Below are positions 48,080-59,349 of a stretch of 64,000 nt of DNA, piece after piece. The notes beneath the pieces are model-generated. The model was given only the letters and a program-made list of their open reading frames with translations. It had not been told where the DNA came from and did no database searches. This stretch comes from Norana najaformis (taxonomy: Eukaryota; Annelida; Clitellata; Crassiclitellata; Hormogastridae). The stretch spans positions 9,998,202 through 10,062,201 of the forward strand of contig OZ029919.1 in assembly GCA_964023275.1 (NCBI GenBank). The letters run 5' to 3'. Each line of letters begins with the position of its first letter. Within the stretch, counting starts at the first letter, position 1. The position numbers and the translations under genes are program-made.

Positions 48080-49300
48080 CACAAATTCTATGTATTCAAG
48101 TGGATGAACATTTATGAATGCTAACCATAACAGAAAATTCAGTAGGCCACTTTCTTTTGACTATACAGCCTATTCCTTACGACAAAAGTTCAAAGTAAGA
48201 ACGAACAGAATCACAGTTTAGACAAAAACTGAAGTGAATGGCCCCAGTTAAGCAGTGGAAGAAGTCTTAACTCAAGAATCACTAGGGCTCCAGAACTCTC
48301 TCATACTTTTCCGGACAATCCACAAGTGATGGAGCTATTCTATAGGCTGACAACATTAATGCCGAGACAATTTTCCATGCATGAGAACTGGAGCCGGCAA
48401 TTCCCAGGCTGATATTTTACTTATGAATAATAAAGCACAATTGAAGAGCCGCGCAGATTCTGTGGAATTTTGCAGCACCATTAACGCTGCAATGCCAATA
48501 TACAGCAACAGTCTCTCGACCAACATGAGCAGCATAGTAATAACCGTAAGGGCATCCACCAGGATGGGCTGTTAAAACCCATATCTCCACCATGGTTGAA
48601 CCCACACAAGGTCATAAAGTGCACTTTCAATATACTGAAGATGTCTGATCAGGAATCCATGAGCTCATCTTACAACATGTGAGGAACGATTACATTTGCA
48701 TAGATAGGGTCAAACCTCCACAGGTCAGCTGAAGTTTTCACCTACTGACAGGACCCCTAATCTACATGGTAAATAATATAATGACATGAATTTTGTAAAA
48801 CACAAATGTTGCAAGCAAGAAATATAGCATGGAAACTGGGCTCGCCTGAAAGACAGACAGCTTGTTCATTTTTAATCAATCTTTAACAGTCATTAATGCA
48901 GACTTGTGACACTCCACAAAGAGGAATATAACCATATTTATTTGCATAATTTAAAAACCGCATGCAAAAGCAGTAGCATGAGTACTTTATTACCAGGTTA
49001 TTCTAAAATCATGCAAGTTTCTTCATTTCAACCGAAAGTTATTACAAAGCACTGGCTTTGATGTAAGTGCTTCAGGAGATTAAAAGCATCGTCAACAGAT
49101 CATAGCTGCGGAATTCAGTGGATTTACTGAACAGGTGCCAGTTGCAAAAGCTTTAGCTGGAGAAGGTAAGAAAATACAAACAGCTGGACACAAGCCGAGT
49201 ATCAAGATTGCCAAATTCCGTAACTTATTCAGATGCTCATCCTCAGCGTTCGTTAAGGTTGAGCTCCGTAAGCATTCAGTAGTAACTGCAAAACACTGAG
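48080..49300. other. Gene-poor stretch
   Basis: Overlapping short ORFs on both strands at 48356-48605 show no family signature. Nothing else recognised. Confidence 0.4.
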
Positions 49301-49308
49301 ATCTTCTT

Positions 49309-49425
49309 GGGCCTGATTGATTGTATGATTGGGCCTGATTGATTGTATGATTGGGCCTGATAGATTGTATGATTGGACTGACTGACTGACTGACTGATTG
49401 ACTGGCTGACTTGGCTGACTGACCA
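49309..49425. repeat. Three 22-bp tandem copies followed by (GACT)n
   Basis: gggcctgattgattgtatga (plus tt) is repeated at 49309, 49331 and 49353, then gactgactgactgactgatt. Confidence 0.9.
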
Positions 49426-49679
49426 CAACTCTAATTCACTCCAAAAATTCTCATTTAAGTTCTTTCCAGTTATGCTTAAAGTCTGCTTCATATAACCAAT
49501 ACTCTAGCAGTGATAATTACCAGAATTATCAGACTTTCTTTTAACAATAATAATAATAATAATAAGACAATTTATATAGCGCCGTAACACGGCCGAGGCC
49601 GAAAAAATAATAATTAATTAGCCTAAAACCATTCAGATACAGCCATGGGCCATACAGAAGTATTATCATAATCATAATC

Positions 49680-50340
49680 GTAATCTCGAGAATTCTACAG
49701 CGCCCCACAAAAACTAAGTCGTGGGAACCAGCTCGTTCACAGGTGTTCAGTCAAAACAAAATCGACAGGCAAGAAGGGTTTGGTACCAGGTCAAGATCCA
49801 AGAATCAGGCAGCCACGCAGTCAGACGGCTACGGTGGGTGGTGTATGTAACTGGATCTGCGGGATAGATAAGGGAAGAAGAGGAATCAGCACAGAACCTG
49901 CAGAAGAGGAGTGTTTTCAGTTCTAAGTGGAAGGCCTTCATAGAATTGCAAGAGGCGAAGCATTGGTGAGTTCGTAAGAAAGATCAGATAATTGTCGTGA
50001 TTCTGGCTGGAGTTTATTCCAGAGGGGTGGTACATCTATGGCGAAGAAGCAAATTCCAAATTTTAAAAATGAGGTGACGGGAGGGCGGAAAAGTGTTAGG
50101 GCAGTAGGGAAGCAGGTTGAATGAAATGGTTGGATTGCAAATAACTGGCCAAGATAGGAAGGTGGGGAGGATTGAAGTGTGTTATAGGTAAGTGATAGGA
50201 CTTTGTACTGTATGCATTCAAGTATTTAATGCCAGTTAAGTGATTTGAGAACAGAAGTGAAGTGATGGTGTTTGGGATATTAACAATATCCTCAGCAACC
50301 CAGACAGCATCAACATGCCACACCACAGACACAGGAACAT
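49680..50340 (-). mobile_element. LINE 3' end (antisense) with an (ATTACG)-type tail
   Basis: The minus strand gives PPLWNKLQPESRQLSDL (about 50030-49985), then a LKTLLF-type segment, a non-coding end shared with 62850-63075 (ttttgttttgactga, gggcgctgtaga) and a ttacgat tail. 50100-50340 is probably the preceding RT C-terminal sequence. 49545-49565 is (AAT)n. Confidence 0.65.
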
Positions 50341-50344
50341 GCAA

Positions 50345-51070
50345 AAGAAACATATGAAACCAAATCCATCTGACAATTAACGAGGCCCTAATTAAACAGT
50401 TTGGTTGCCATAACCTGCAGGTGCTAACTTACTCTGACTTCTCATGTATTTGGGCTTTAGGATAACCTATTCACATGCATATCGAGTGATCTAAATCAAT
50501 ACCATACCACACAACCAACAATACCAATTACCAATACCACCACTCTGTAATGTGAAGTAGTTTAGAGTAATGCATAATATTTCACAGTAAAGTACCATAA
50601 TTAAAAGTAAAGTAATAGGCCATAGAAAACAATGTGACATAAATAAAAGTAATGCAACAATTCAATATAATGTAGCATAATTCACTGTAACAATGCAAAG
50701 AAACTGAAATCAATCTGACTTAATTCAAAGTCAAGTAGTGAAACATAATCAAACATTGGAAGCACCCATGTCAGCTGGGTATTTTTAGATGTCGGTCCAA
50801 CTCATTTGTTATCTCCATACTAATTATTACCTTCCAGCTCTTCGCCTTTTCCAGATTTCTCCTTTCAGTTCGATAAAGCAAATACCATTGTCTAGTTATG
50901 ACTGTGTGCAGTTGAATGTCAGGTGTTCCAAGTGAGATTCAGTCAATTCTCAAATCCATCACAGTTACCTCTGCATTATGTGGTATACAGCTAAACTTTT
51001 TGTTCTTAATGGATTTTAATATCACTTGGGCTAGGATAGGTAGCGCTTTGTGAAATACTTATAAGGCACT
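50345..51070. other. Gene-poor AT-rich stretch
   Basis: 50550-50760 irregularly repeats words such as agtaaagta, taatgca and cataattca. No gene recognised. Confidence 0.4.
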
Positions 51071-51810
51071 ATGTTAATTAAGAGTCTTAATACATATGCA
51101 TAACTAGTTATGTTAATTAAGAGTCTTAATACATATGCATAACTAGTTATGTTAATTAAGAGTCTTAATACATATGCATAACTAGTTATGTTAATTAAGA
51201 GTCTTAATACATATGCATAACTAGTTATGTTAATTAAGAGTCTTAATACATATGCATAACTAGTTATGTTAATTAAGAGTCTTAATACATATGCATAACT
51301 AGTTATGTTAATTAAGAGTCTTAATACATATGCATAACTAGTTATGTTAATTAAGAGTCTTAATACATATGCATAACTAGTTATGTTAATTAAGAGTCTT
51401 AATACATATGCATAACTAGTTATGTTAATTAAGAGTCTTAATACATATGCATAACTAGTTATGTTAATTAAGAGTCTTAATACATATGCATAACTAGTTA
51501 TGTTAATTAAGAGTCTTAATACATATGCATAACTAGTTATGTTAATTAAGAGTCTTAATACATATGCATAACTAGTTATGTTAATTAAGAGTCTTAATAC
51601 ATATGCATAACTAGTTATGTTAATTAAGAGTCTTAATACATATGCATAACTAGTTATGTTAATTAAGAGTCTTAATACATATGCATAACTAGTTATGTTA
51701 ATTAAGAGTCTTAATACATATGCATAACTAGTTATGTTAATTAAGAGTCTTAATACATATGCATAACTAGTTATGTTAATTAAGAGTCTTAATACATATG
51801 CATAACTAGT
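51071..51810. repeat. 39-bp satellite, about 19 identical head-to-tail copies
   Basis: 740 bp of a 39-bp unit (18.97 copies) with no difference between copies that I could see. Each unit contains the palindromes ataactagttat, ttaattaa and tatgcata plus the interrupted palindrome ttaaga-g-tcttaa, so nearly every base belongs to an inverted pair. Because 39 is divisible by three and one frame lacks stops, the minus strand shows a 281-codon ORF made of a repeated 13-residue peptide; this is an artefact. There are no spacers. Confidence 0.97.
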
Positions 51811-51953
51811 CTCCTTGTTAAACTGTACTGTCCTGTCTGTGATCCAGCCAAACGATCCTACAACCTCAGAGATCATGCCTTTGAGAAGTTGTTAAAAGGC
51901 ACCTTTAACAGTCCTTCACATAAAATTAATGTCCAGATGTACATATTCCTCTT

Positions 51954-52069
51954 GCATAATACACGAGCCATTGCCTAGGAAAACAGGCCTAACACCCTCA
52001 AAATGAGAAGTGAATAATGCATGAGCCATTGCCTGCACAAGTAGGCCTACCATCCTCAAAATGAGGACA
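51954..52069. repeat. Tandem duplication, two copies of 58 bp
   Basis: The two copies share gagccattgcct, aggcctac/aa and cctcaaaatgag at a 58-bp period. Confidence 0.8.
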
Positions 52070-52137
52070 ATGAAGATGAAGATTACAATGAATGACACTG
52101 ACTATGCAAATGAGGATGAAAATAAAACAGATAGTGG

Positions 52138-52216
52138 ATAACATGATGACGATGATGATGATTGGTGGTGGCGGTGATGATGATGATGACGATGATGATG
52201 ATGATGATGATGATTA
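52138..52216. repeat. (GAT)n microsatellite with a GGTGGTGGCGGT interruption
   Basis: gatgatgatgacgatgatgatg-type trinucleotide repeat. The His/Ile-rich ORFs on the minus strand are shadows. Confidence 0.9.
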
Positions 52217-52479
52217 GCACATGTAAATGCAACAGATACAAATGGAATGCAACATAGCTCATCATTCATTGCTGACTGTAACAAATTCTCGGTTACCCAG
52301 CGTTGTGTACATAAGGCCATCTGCACCATGAGCCTCCTCTCGCGCGAACCAGTCAGTCTTTAGCAAGGAATACAAAACGTTACTGACAGAACCAAAAAAT
52401 ACACAAGGAAACACTGAACTCAACATCATTAGGGCATTTGCGGTGTATCAAGTTACATTATCTGGCGCTTTACAAATCT

Positions 52480-52508
52480 CATTATAATAATAATAATAAT
52501 AATAACAA

Positions 52509-52550
<42 letters not shown>

Positions 52551-52562
52551 TAACAATAATTT
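52480..52562. repeat. (AAT)n microsatellite
   Basis: About 25 AAT/ATA trinucleotides with occasional AAC, followed by a CCA/ACA-rich patch to 52640. Confidence 0.92.
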
Positions 52563-52734
52563 CCGTGATCACCACACATGACAACTACCATCACTATCAC
52601 CCCAACCACCACCACAAAAACAACAACAGAAATAAACAGCAAGCATAATCATCAATGCTATCACCCCTTTACAGTCTGGGATTTCTTCAATTTCCACAAC
52701 TTTCGAACATCTGCAGAGGAATCAATATTAGTCA

Positions 52735-53240
52735 ACATGCAGCCCGAGCGACCGATCGCCGCCAGCCTCAGCATACAGCACAACCGCCCCAGTCACACAG
52801 TCCGACCGACCGACCGACCGACCGACCGCCCTGCGGAGGACTGACGGGCCCAACAACCCAAAGCAGCCGACTGATTGCCTACCAACATGCATTATACGTA
52901 ATTACTCAGAATACCCTGAGTTCAGTCGGTTCGAGAGTCAAATTTCCTGTCGGCAGTCCCGGATATTATGTAAACAAGAACTGCCCACCCTGCTGCAACT
53001 CTTCCTCTTGGGTCCAAGACGAGAACGCGGGTCCGACTTTGCTCTGGAAAAATCTGGCGAATTAATATTTTCCTGTAAGAGTTCAACAGACTCAGTTGGA
53101 CTGCCCTTCATCCTAAGACATCCCATTTCGCTCAGCTTAAACAAAACCCACCCTAACAGCTCCTTTCCCCCTTCTCTCTGGTCTTCTGGCAACCAGACTT
53201 GCTACTTGACATGGTATCTTTGGACAACCCCACTAACTTG
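52735..53240. other. GC-richer block with a (CCGA)n repeat, function unknown
   Basis: 52801-52830 is (CCGA)n. The stretch is GC-richer than its surroundings and open in places on both strands (52655-53065 plus, 52938-53192 minus), but no protein family was recognised. It may be a short exon or a repeat; its 3' part is duplicated at 55590. Confidence 0.3.
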
Positions 53241-53288
53241 ACGCAGCACTCGTCAATAATCTGGTGCCCTGTGCTTAGCTTTTAAGTA
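53119..53288. repeat. Local duplication, copy 1 (about 165 bp)
   Basis: Shares long blocks with 55590-55748, for example atttcgctcagctta, ctaacagctcctttcccc and atctttggacaacccca. Confidence 0.9.
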
Positions 53289-53289
53289 G

Positions 53290-53960
53290 TACTTTACAAA
53301 ACTGGAGTTTACAATTACGATTCCGAGACCCCCTAACTCTGTTTCGTGTCTGACTTGCAAACTGACTTAGTTGTGCAGCAAAAGCCCATCAGCTCATCTA
53401 GCACCAATCATCACCATATCGTTTTCTAAACCCTGTATATGAGCTATCAACAGCAAAAAGTCTTTCATTTCTGATGGCTGGGGTTGTGTCTCAGCCAAAA
53501 TATCCTTCAACATCGGGACCATGCTCCCTACGAATTTCTGTCAAGACGGGTAAAAAGTCTGACGCCTGTACTTTTTACTTTGCCACACACGCACTGATCA
53601 TTATCAAAAAATGTAATCCATTTGGCTCAACACTGCTGTTGCTGGCATCACCATTATCGAGAAGCTACGCTCTCGTTACTATATCATATGGCACTCAGGT
53701 TTTCATCCTCACTGACATATTGGGCATCAACACCAGTTCGTGTAGTTACAATCAGTGCTGCCTTTTTCATTATAATGTTCTCATTTTCTCCTGTCACTGC
53801 TTGAAAAATAAGGGTGTTCATCATACATTCATGTCGGTCATCGTCATCATCATCTGTATCACTATGTCATCATCAGTGTTATTTAGATCACACCCTATAA
53901 TCACAGATTACTTTACATCATCACATAAACATATAAATATCATCATATAAATTTGCTGCC
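53290..53960. other. Gene-poor stretch
   Basis: The plus-strand ORF of 158 codons at 53474-53950 ends in a cat/atc-rich tract and has no recognisable domain. Not called as a gene. Confidence 0.35.
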
Positions 53961-53972
53961 TAGTACAATGCA

Positions 53973-54190
53973 ATGCAAGTGGGACGTGGTGGTGTAATGG
54001 TATGTTCGATGCCTCGTAACCGAAGGGTCGCAGGTTCGAATCTACCTCACGCCATTGGGTAGCGACCTTGGAAAAGTTGCTCACCCACAATTGTCTGTGA
54101 GGAAGGCAACGGGAAACCATCTCACTCATCTCATCCCCAGGTGGCATAAAGCCAATGGACCTGCCTTCGGGCAGAAAACTCATCATCATC
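53973..54190 (+). mobile_element. tRNA-derived SINE, family C, full-length copy
   Basis: A-box tggtgtaatgg (53990-54000) and B-box ggttcgaatct (54033-54043) in a tRNA-like head, a body with ggaaggcaacgggaaacca and aagccaatggacctgcc, and a (cat)n tail. It is flanked by acaatgca at 53965-53972 and 54191-54198, a likely target-site duplication. Confidence 0.88.
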
Positions 54191-54399
54191 ACAATGCATG
54201 CATGCATACATGCATAAGACAGATACACATATATATACACGTATGTGAATACAATTCGCATTTAGTACTTCGTGCATTCTTATCATTATCATAGTTTTCT
54301 CTAAGGTTTCAAATGTTGCTCAGATATTACTGTCATCACTAAAGGCAGTTGCAGTGCCTCACTCCCTCACCACTCATCCTCATCAGTATAATCAACAGC

Positions 54400-54423
54400 C
54401 ACAGCAGCAGCAGCAGCAGCAGC
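54400..54423. repeat. (CAG)n microsatellite
   Basis: Short run of CAG units with flanking cca/cag variants. Confidence 0.85.
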
Positions 54424-54839
54424 CAGGGTCTGCATCAGGCGGAGACATCTGTTGCCTTTGAGAAATTATGTCAGTTAAGAAGAGTTGAAGCTCATTATAA
54501 GCAGGCAGTCAAATGTCACTAAGAACCCGTGCCGTCGGTGAGAGCTGATCTGACTCATGGTGACTAACATGATCACCTGCCAACAACCACCATCACCTGC
54601 CTCTTCACCCGAAACACATCCTCAAATCCACAGATACACTAAAGAATACTCAATTTCCTTATTATGTTTAGCTGTACCATGCTAAATTCCACCATAATCC
54701 ACCTCATTCTACAGTACTCATGTTTCCTTATATACCACTACCTATAATTCCTCCCTCAGCCAACAGACAAATGCCATGTTAGCACATGTGTTTTTATACT
54801 ACCTGACCAAATTCCACATTTAAAATAATCACACTTATC

Positions 54840-55340
54840 CACTTCTTCAACTCATTTCACCTCCACAAACCATTGCACTTTCTATATGACCTATTTCACG
54901 TCTACCACCCATTCCAGCCCTCCAACCGATCTGACCTCTTCAAACTGTTCCAGTGCTAAAGCCTATTCCATCTCTCCAAGCCATTCCATCTATATATAAC
55001 TCACACCTTATTCCACCTCTCCAACCAATTCATTCTATTCAACCTATTAAACACCTTCCAACTTTAACCTGCTCATCACTCTTGCAGTTTTAGAACATGG
55101 AGTAAACGATACATTTCTGTCACTTCCAAGGACTTGCATAGGTGACCAATTTGGAAGCCTATGTAGATATCTGGCACCAGTTTCACAATGTCATCAAGCA
55201 AGATCAAAATCACACAAGGTCATCAAGGTCATCAAGCATGATCAATATCTGATAAAGATCATTCAGTAAGAACTAAATTTCACAAGGTTGCCAAGTAAGA
55301 CCTTAATCTGACAAAGTCACTGAGTAAGATCTAATTTCAC
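54840..55340. repeat. Two degenerate short-period repeat zones
   Basis: 54840-55060 repeats ctattccacctctccaac-like phrases. 55185-55340 repeats phrases built on catcaagcaagatcaa and tcacaaggt every 35-45 bp. Both are heavily diverged. Confidence 0.5.
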
Positions 55341-55589
55341 ATTAATTAATGTAAACACAATTACAGTCTCCACATGCATGAGTTAAAACTGCCCTGCCAC
55401 ATAAAACATGAACTTCAAACTGGCCCTTGGCCCCATGGAAGTGCTTGAGACTGGAAGCTCGTTTTGGAAATCCCCAGCTAAGACGTTGTTCGCCTCATGA
55501 GGTGTCTTGGTAAGATCATTGGATGCAGGTCAATGGAAAACATCTCTTCTAGTTGCCATTTTGTGAATTGCTTTCAACTGCACCTCAAA

Positions 55590-55748
55590 CATCCCCATTT
55601 CGCTCAGCTTAAGCAAAACCCATCCTAACAGCTCCTTTCCCCTTCTATCTTTGGTCTTTTGGCACTCTGACTTGGTACTTGACATGGCATCTTTGGACAA
55701 CCCCACTGACTTGACACAGCACTAGTGAATAGGCTTAGCTTTTAAGTA
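55590..55748. repeat. Local duplication, copy 2
   Basis: Second copy of the 53119-53288 segment, 2.5 kb away in the same orientation, lacking a short stretch near its 3' end. Confidence 0.9.
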
Positions 55749-55749
55749 T

Positions 55750-56585
55750 TCAGTCAGTAAATAACTATACCGATCCTAGAAGTACTCATATACTGTACAG
55801 CACCTGATTTTTCAGCCTCAACTGGGCTATGGGGCTATATAAATCATCTTATCATCATTATTATCCTTATCATTCACTTAACACAGCACTGTCCACATTA
55901 GTCTACTTGGATTTCATCTATACCATTTTCAGACCTTATTTACTTAAACAGTTAACCCCCTATCCAATATTAAATCCAGAATTACTGAACTTTAGTTAAT
56001 ACACTTCCAAATAACATTGCAAATTCAGACATCGAACATGCAAGTTGTCATTAAACACTGCTGCCCAATACTTCTTCTCATTTGCTGCCCGTTCAAAAAT
56101 GACCTTTTTGGAAGCCACGCAAGTAAGATGGAGAACGCCTCAGCGCAGATTAAATGAAGAGCAGCTGTAGGTGGCAGGTATATTTTCTACTCCCATAGGC
56201 AGAGTGCTGCCCTCAGGCCTAACCAACCTTAATCCGCCACCAGACACAAGATCCCATATTACAGCAGGCCTAATTACGCACATCACATGTTACGCCAGGC
56301 CGGAATGTGGCTATCTGATATGGAAAGCAAAGGATCAGACATACTTTAGGTGCATTGACTAGTGTTCTGTTGTGTTACTTACTAGGCTACAACCCTAGTT
56401 TTGTTTATCTTTCCGGATTAAATACACATGCTTATTGGTGAAGGCAGACGTTTGGCACGAGGTTATCATCAGTCACAGTGCAACCCCATACAAAGAACAA
56501 CAAATCTCATCCAGTCTCACCAGAAACAGCACTTATCAAACTATTTTAAAAAGGACTTCAACAAGTACAGTTCCGGAATATGGAC
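55750..56585. other. Gene-poor stretch
   Basis: No gene or element recognised. Confidence 0.4.
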
Positions 56586-56589
56586 ATTC

Positions 56590-56695
56590 TTCCTTAATCA
56601 CAGCTCGGTCCAGAGCCACAGTTCCTTAATCACAGCTCGGTCCAGAGCCACAGGTCCAGAGCCACAGGTCCAGAGCCACAGGTCCAGAGCCACAC
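56590..56695. repeat. Tandem repeats: 32-bp unit x2, then 14-bp unit x3-4
   Basis: ttccttaatcacagctcgg plus tccagagccacag occurs twice; the last part, aggtccagagccac, is then repeated alone. Confidence 0.9.
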
Positions 56696-57045
56696 CACTA
56701 GGAAAGAGTCTGAGAGCAGACTCTCCTAAGCAAATCTCCTAAGTTAATTACCCACCTGTGGTTCAACCAGAAATGCCATGACTGTTCTGAATAAAAATGT
56801 CAGCTCCAGCTGGTCAGATTATTGGTCAGACTCTAAACGGACGGACTATTCATCTATTTACCCACTTAAGGTTACCCCTAGGAGACAGTCATCAACCCAG
56901 ACAATTCCTAATTCCCAATTGATCCACAGTTCGTTATGCTGTCCAACTGTTGTTGCTCATTTCTCCATAAGCCCCTGATAGGAAGGAACCAGCACAGAAC
57001 TAGAGACAGACTGGGCAAGAATGTAATCAACAGCTGGCTCACTAA

Positions 57046-57081
57046 AATACACACACACACACACTCACACACACACACACA
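57046..57081. repeat. (CA)n microsatellite
   Basis: acacacac run with a single tc interruption. Confidence 0.9.
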
Positions 57082-57084
57082 GCC

Positions 57085-58070
57085 AGCGAAGTCAGAAGCA
57101 AGGAGCAGGTTTAGTGCACCAGGCGAGGGGGCTACCTGACCTTATCTGATAACGATTGAAAGATAAACCCGAGTGCACCATAATGGGAATTGGAAGCGAA
57201 TTTCTGTTATGCCTCCACAAGTACACCACTCATTGTTAATGTTACATTCCAGACATTTATGTAGCGCCCTCGAAGCACCTTGTACGATGCAATATCTGGT
57301 ATTAGCTGTCGGGTTCTGTTGGCCCTAAAGTGCCTCTCATGCCAGATGTTAGATTAGCCTCGGCATCACATAAATCAATACTTCTCACGACTTCAGTTCA
57401 TTCTCAACCTAAAGTGTAACAGCACGACAGGTTGTAAAGTAGGTTACTCAGTACAATATTCTGTCACTTTACATTACTAACGTATTTACTTTTACGTTGA
57501 ACTTCAAGTTAGATAGCCAAAAGTAAACTATTTTCAAACAATGGTTAATTCAGACCCGAAATCTTCCCTTGATGTCAGTGCAGATTCGTATCACAGAGCC
57601 AAGTTTACCCCTCTGACTTACGACCAGAATCTTTACAGGTTTAACGTAGTTCCACTTCATAGAAAATAATTAATTCAATGTCCTGAACGCACCTTAAAGG
57701 TAAGATATCCACATAATATAAAACATTCAGTCCACCAGCTCAGGTAATTGTTAACATCTGATATGCATTACATCAGTGTCGGCCGTACTATAGCACTCTA
57801 TAATCATATTATTATTATTACTATTACTATTGTTACTATTACTATTATTACTATTACTATTATTACTATTACTATTATTATTACTAATATCAGTTTAACG
57901 GGAAAGCTATCATGTTATAATCAGTTTGACCATGACAGCAATTTGGAAAACAAATGGGTGAATATGAAACATGTCATATTTGCCAATTAAAACACAATTT
58001 TCACAATAATAAGAGACAAAGTACTTCGGAAGTTAATTTTTCACAGTATAAACAAAGTAATCAGCTCACA
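57085..58070. other. Non-coding stretch, probable first intron of the NALF-like gene
   Basis: Lies downstream of the donor on the minus strand. 57800-57895 is an (ATT)(ACT) trinucleotide repeat. 57255-57300 has an 'atgtagcgccct' dispersed-repeat fragment. No exon was recognised. Confidence 0.45.
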
Positions 58071-58206
58071 TTCAATCTACTCGATCCTCTTCCAAGCCCT
58101 GAATGAAGTACACTCTAAGTATATACTCTGAGCATGTTTGGAGTGTTAAGTGGAATAGGACCATTGTAACTCCATTTATCTCCAAAATGTTAAACATAAA
58201 AACATA

Positions 58207-58213
58207 ACCCACC
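58207..58213 (-). other. 5' splice donor of the NALF-like exon
   Basis: On the minus strand the exon ends TGC AAG and is followed directly by GTGGGT, a good match to the metazoan donor consensus. Similarity to the family ends at the preceding DCK motif, and the downstream reading frame has none of the expected cysteines, so this is the likely exon end. The intron is phase 0. Confidence 0.65.
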
Positions 58214-59349
58214 TTGCAATCTGTGCAATTCCACTCTGTGGAATAGGGGTCCTCACAGTCGTACTTAGACAGAACATCGTCGAACTTTTTGTACATGGAG
58301 TGTGCCTCTTCATCTTTGTAATGGAGGTCAGTCAGATTTTGTCGGCACTCCTCTTCTGTCACATTATCTTTCAACTGGCGTGGCCAGTCAGGATTTATGG
58401 CGCCTGCCACTCGAAGATGCGTGCAAAACTGGAAATTCAAACCATCGACAGACAAATGCGATTGCGAACAGACATGACTAATAACATACGAATCGAGAAT
58501 AAGGCACTCTTGTTGTCGCAGCAACGTCTGAGATGGATGCGCTGAAAGGTTTTTATCCCGCACCAGATTTCCTACAAATTCGTTTTTACGCAGCCTCCTT
58601 GTCAGAGTGAAATTCATGCCTGCAACCACTTTGGCGCCAGCTAAGCGAAGACTGCTCATTGAGGTCGTGTCAGCGGTATCTTTGGGATCTCCGTCATTTT
58701 CGGACTGGCTGTTGAGTGTAATTGCGTTGTGGGGCAAGTCGCGCGTAGCACCAGGATTCGATACTGTCTGTCGCGGAAGCACGATTTTGGCTAGGGGATC
58801 TCTCAGCACAGAAGTCGTCTCATCGCTAGTGGCAAGCAGTCCGAACTGCCGATCCTCGTGTGAACCATGCGGACTGTTTAGTGAGGTGTGACTAGAATCG
58901 AACCAAGGCAAGTACGGCTGGTGTCGGTGTCTGGCCCGCCCCAAACTCAGTGGGCTTAACGCCGGCGACGGACGTGCCGGCGGATGCCAGCGTCCACCTC
59001 GCGAACCAGTCTGGTTGACAAAGGAGTGCCGGATCAGACTTTTCCAGTCCGACCCGTTGGGTCGACCGGCGGCCAAGGACGAGGCGGCGGGAGACTGCTC
59101 ACATCGGACGATCATCACGACGATAGAACAGAAGAGGAGGGTCCTCACCAGCACAGTCGACGACGGTAGAACGCCTATCGCCGAAGAAACCGTCGTCTGC
59201 TGTCGCCGCGTCCGCCATGACGCTGTTCCCCCGAGAAAGTACGAGACGCCGCGAGACGACGCTGACGACGACGACGACGACGACGATCGCGGACGATGAT
59301 GACGACGACGTGAACAGCTTGTATTGCTGTCATTCGACAGCCACAACAT
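58213..59349 (-). CDS. NALF1: NALF/FAM155 (NLF-1) family protein, 5' coding exon (partial)
   Basis: First coding exon of a predicted NALF/FAM155-family membrane protein. In animals this family is an auxiliary subunit that helps the NALCN sodium-leak channel fold and reach the surface of neurons. The exon encodes 379 residues. The ATG has G at -3 and an in-frame TGA 21 nt upstream. Residues 1-56 are Arg/Ser-rich, with a poly-Ser run at 22-29 written mostly in TCG codons. Residues 57-82 are hydrophobic (membrane anchor), followed by a long low-complexity linker. A Cys-rich domain follows: C282, C294, C309, C335, C365, C375 and C378. Residues 334-379 follow the family pattern CR, then A-x3-Y-x2-F-x2-VL-x-KY, YS and DCK. 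N-x-T sequons lie at 112, 246, 329, 338 and 374. The exon stops after K379 at AAG|GTGGGT (phase 0); reading on adds 46 unrelated residues before a stop. The remaining Cys-rich exons were not found. The family call is from remembered motif similarity; the paralogue is not resolved. Confidence 0.72.
59258..59302. repeat. (GAC)n within the NALF-like exon
   Basis: The GACGAC run on the plus strand reads as TCG (Ser) and CGT codons on the minus strand and encodes the poly-Ser stretch near the N terminus. Confidence 0.85.

Noticed and set aside
51071..51810. Regular 39-bp direct repeats considered as a CRISPR array
   Set aside because: Repeats are head-to-tail with no spacers, in eukaryotic context.
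53474..53950. 158-codon ORF as a membrane protein
   Set aside because: Its 3' half is ATC/CAT-rich and hydrophobicity follows from that; no homology recognised.
53985..54050. tRNA gene
   Set aside because: A- and B-boxes are present, but no proper acceptor-stem pairing was seen, the sequence continues into a repeated body with a (CAT)n tail, and a second copy exists; it is a SINE.
18000..58212. Second exon of the NALF-like gene on the minus strand
   Set aside because: I looked by eye for a 'YC-x6-CP' codon pattern on the minus strand and found no convincing match; the exon may be divergent or outside the window.
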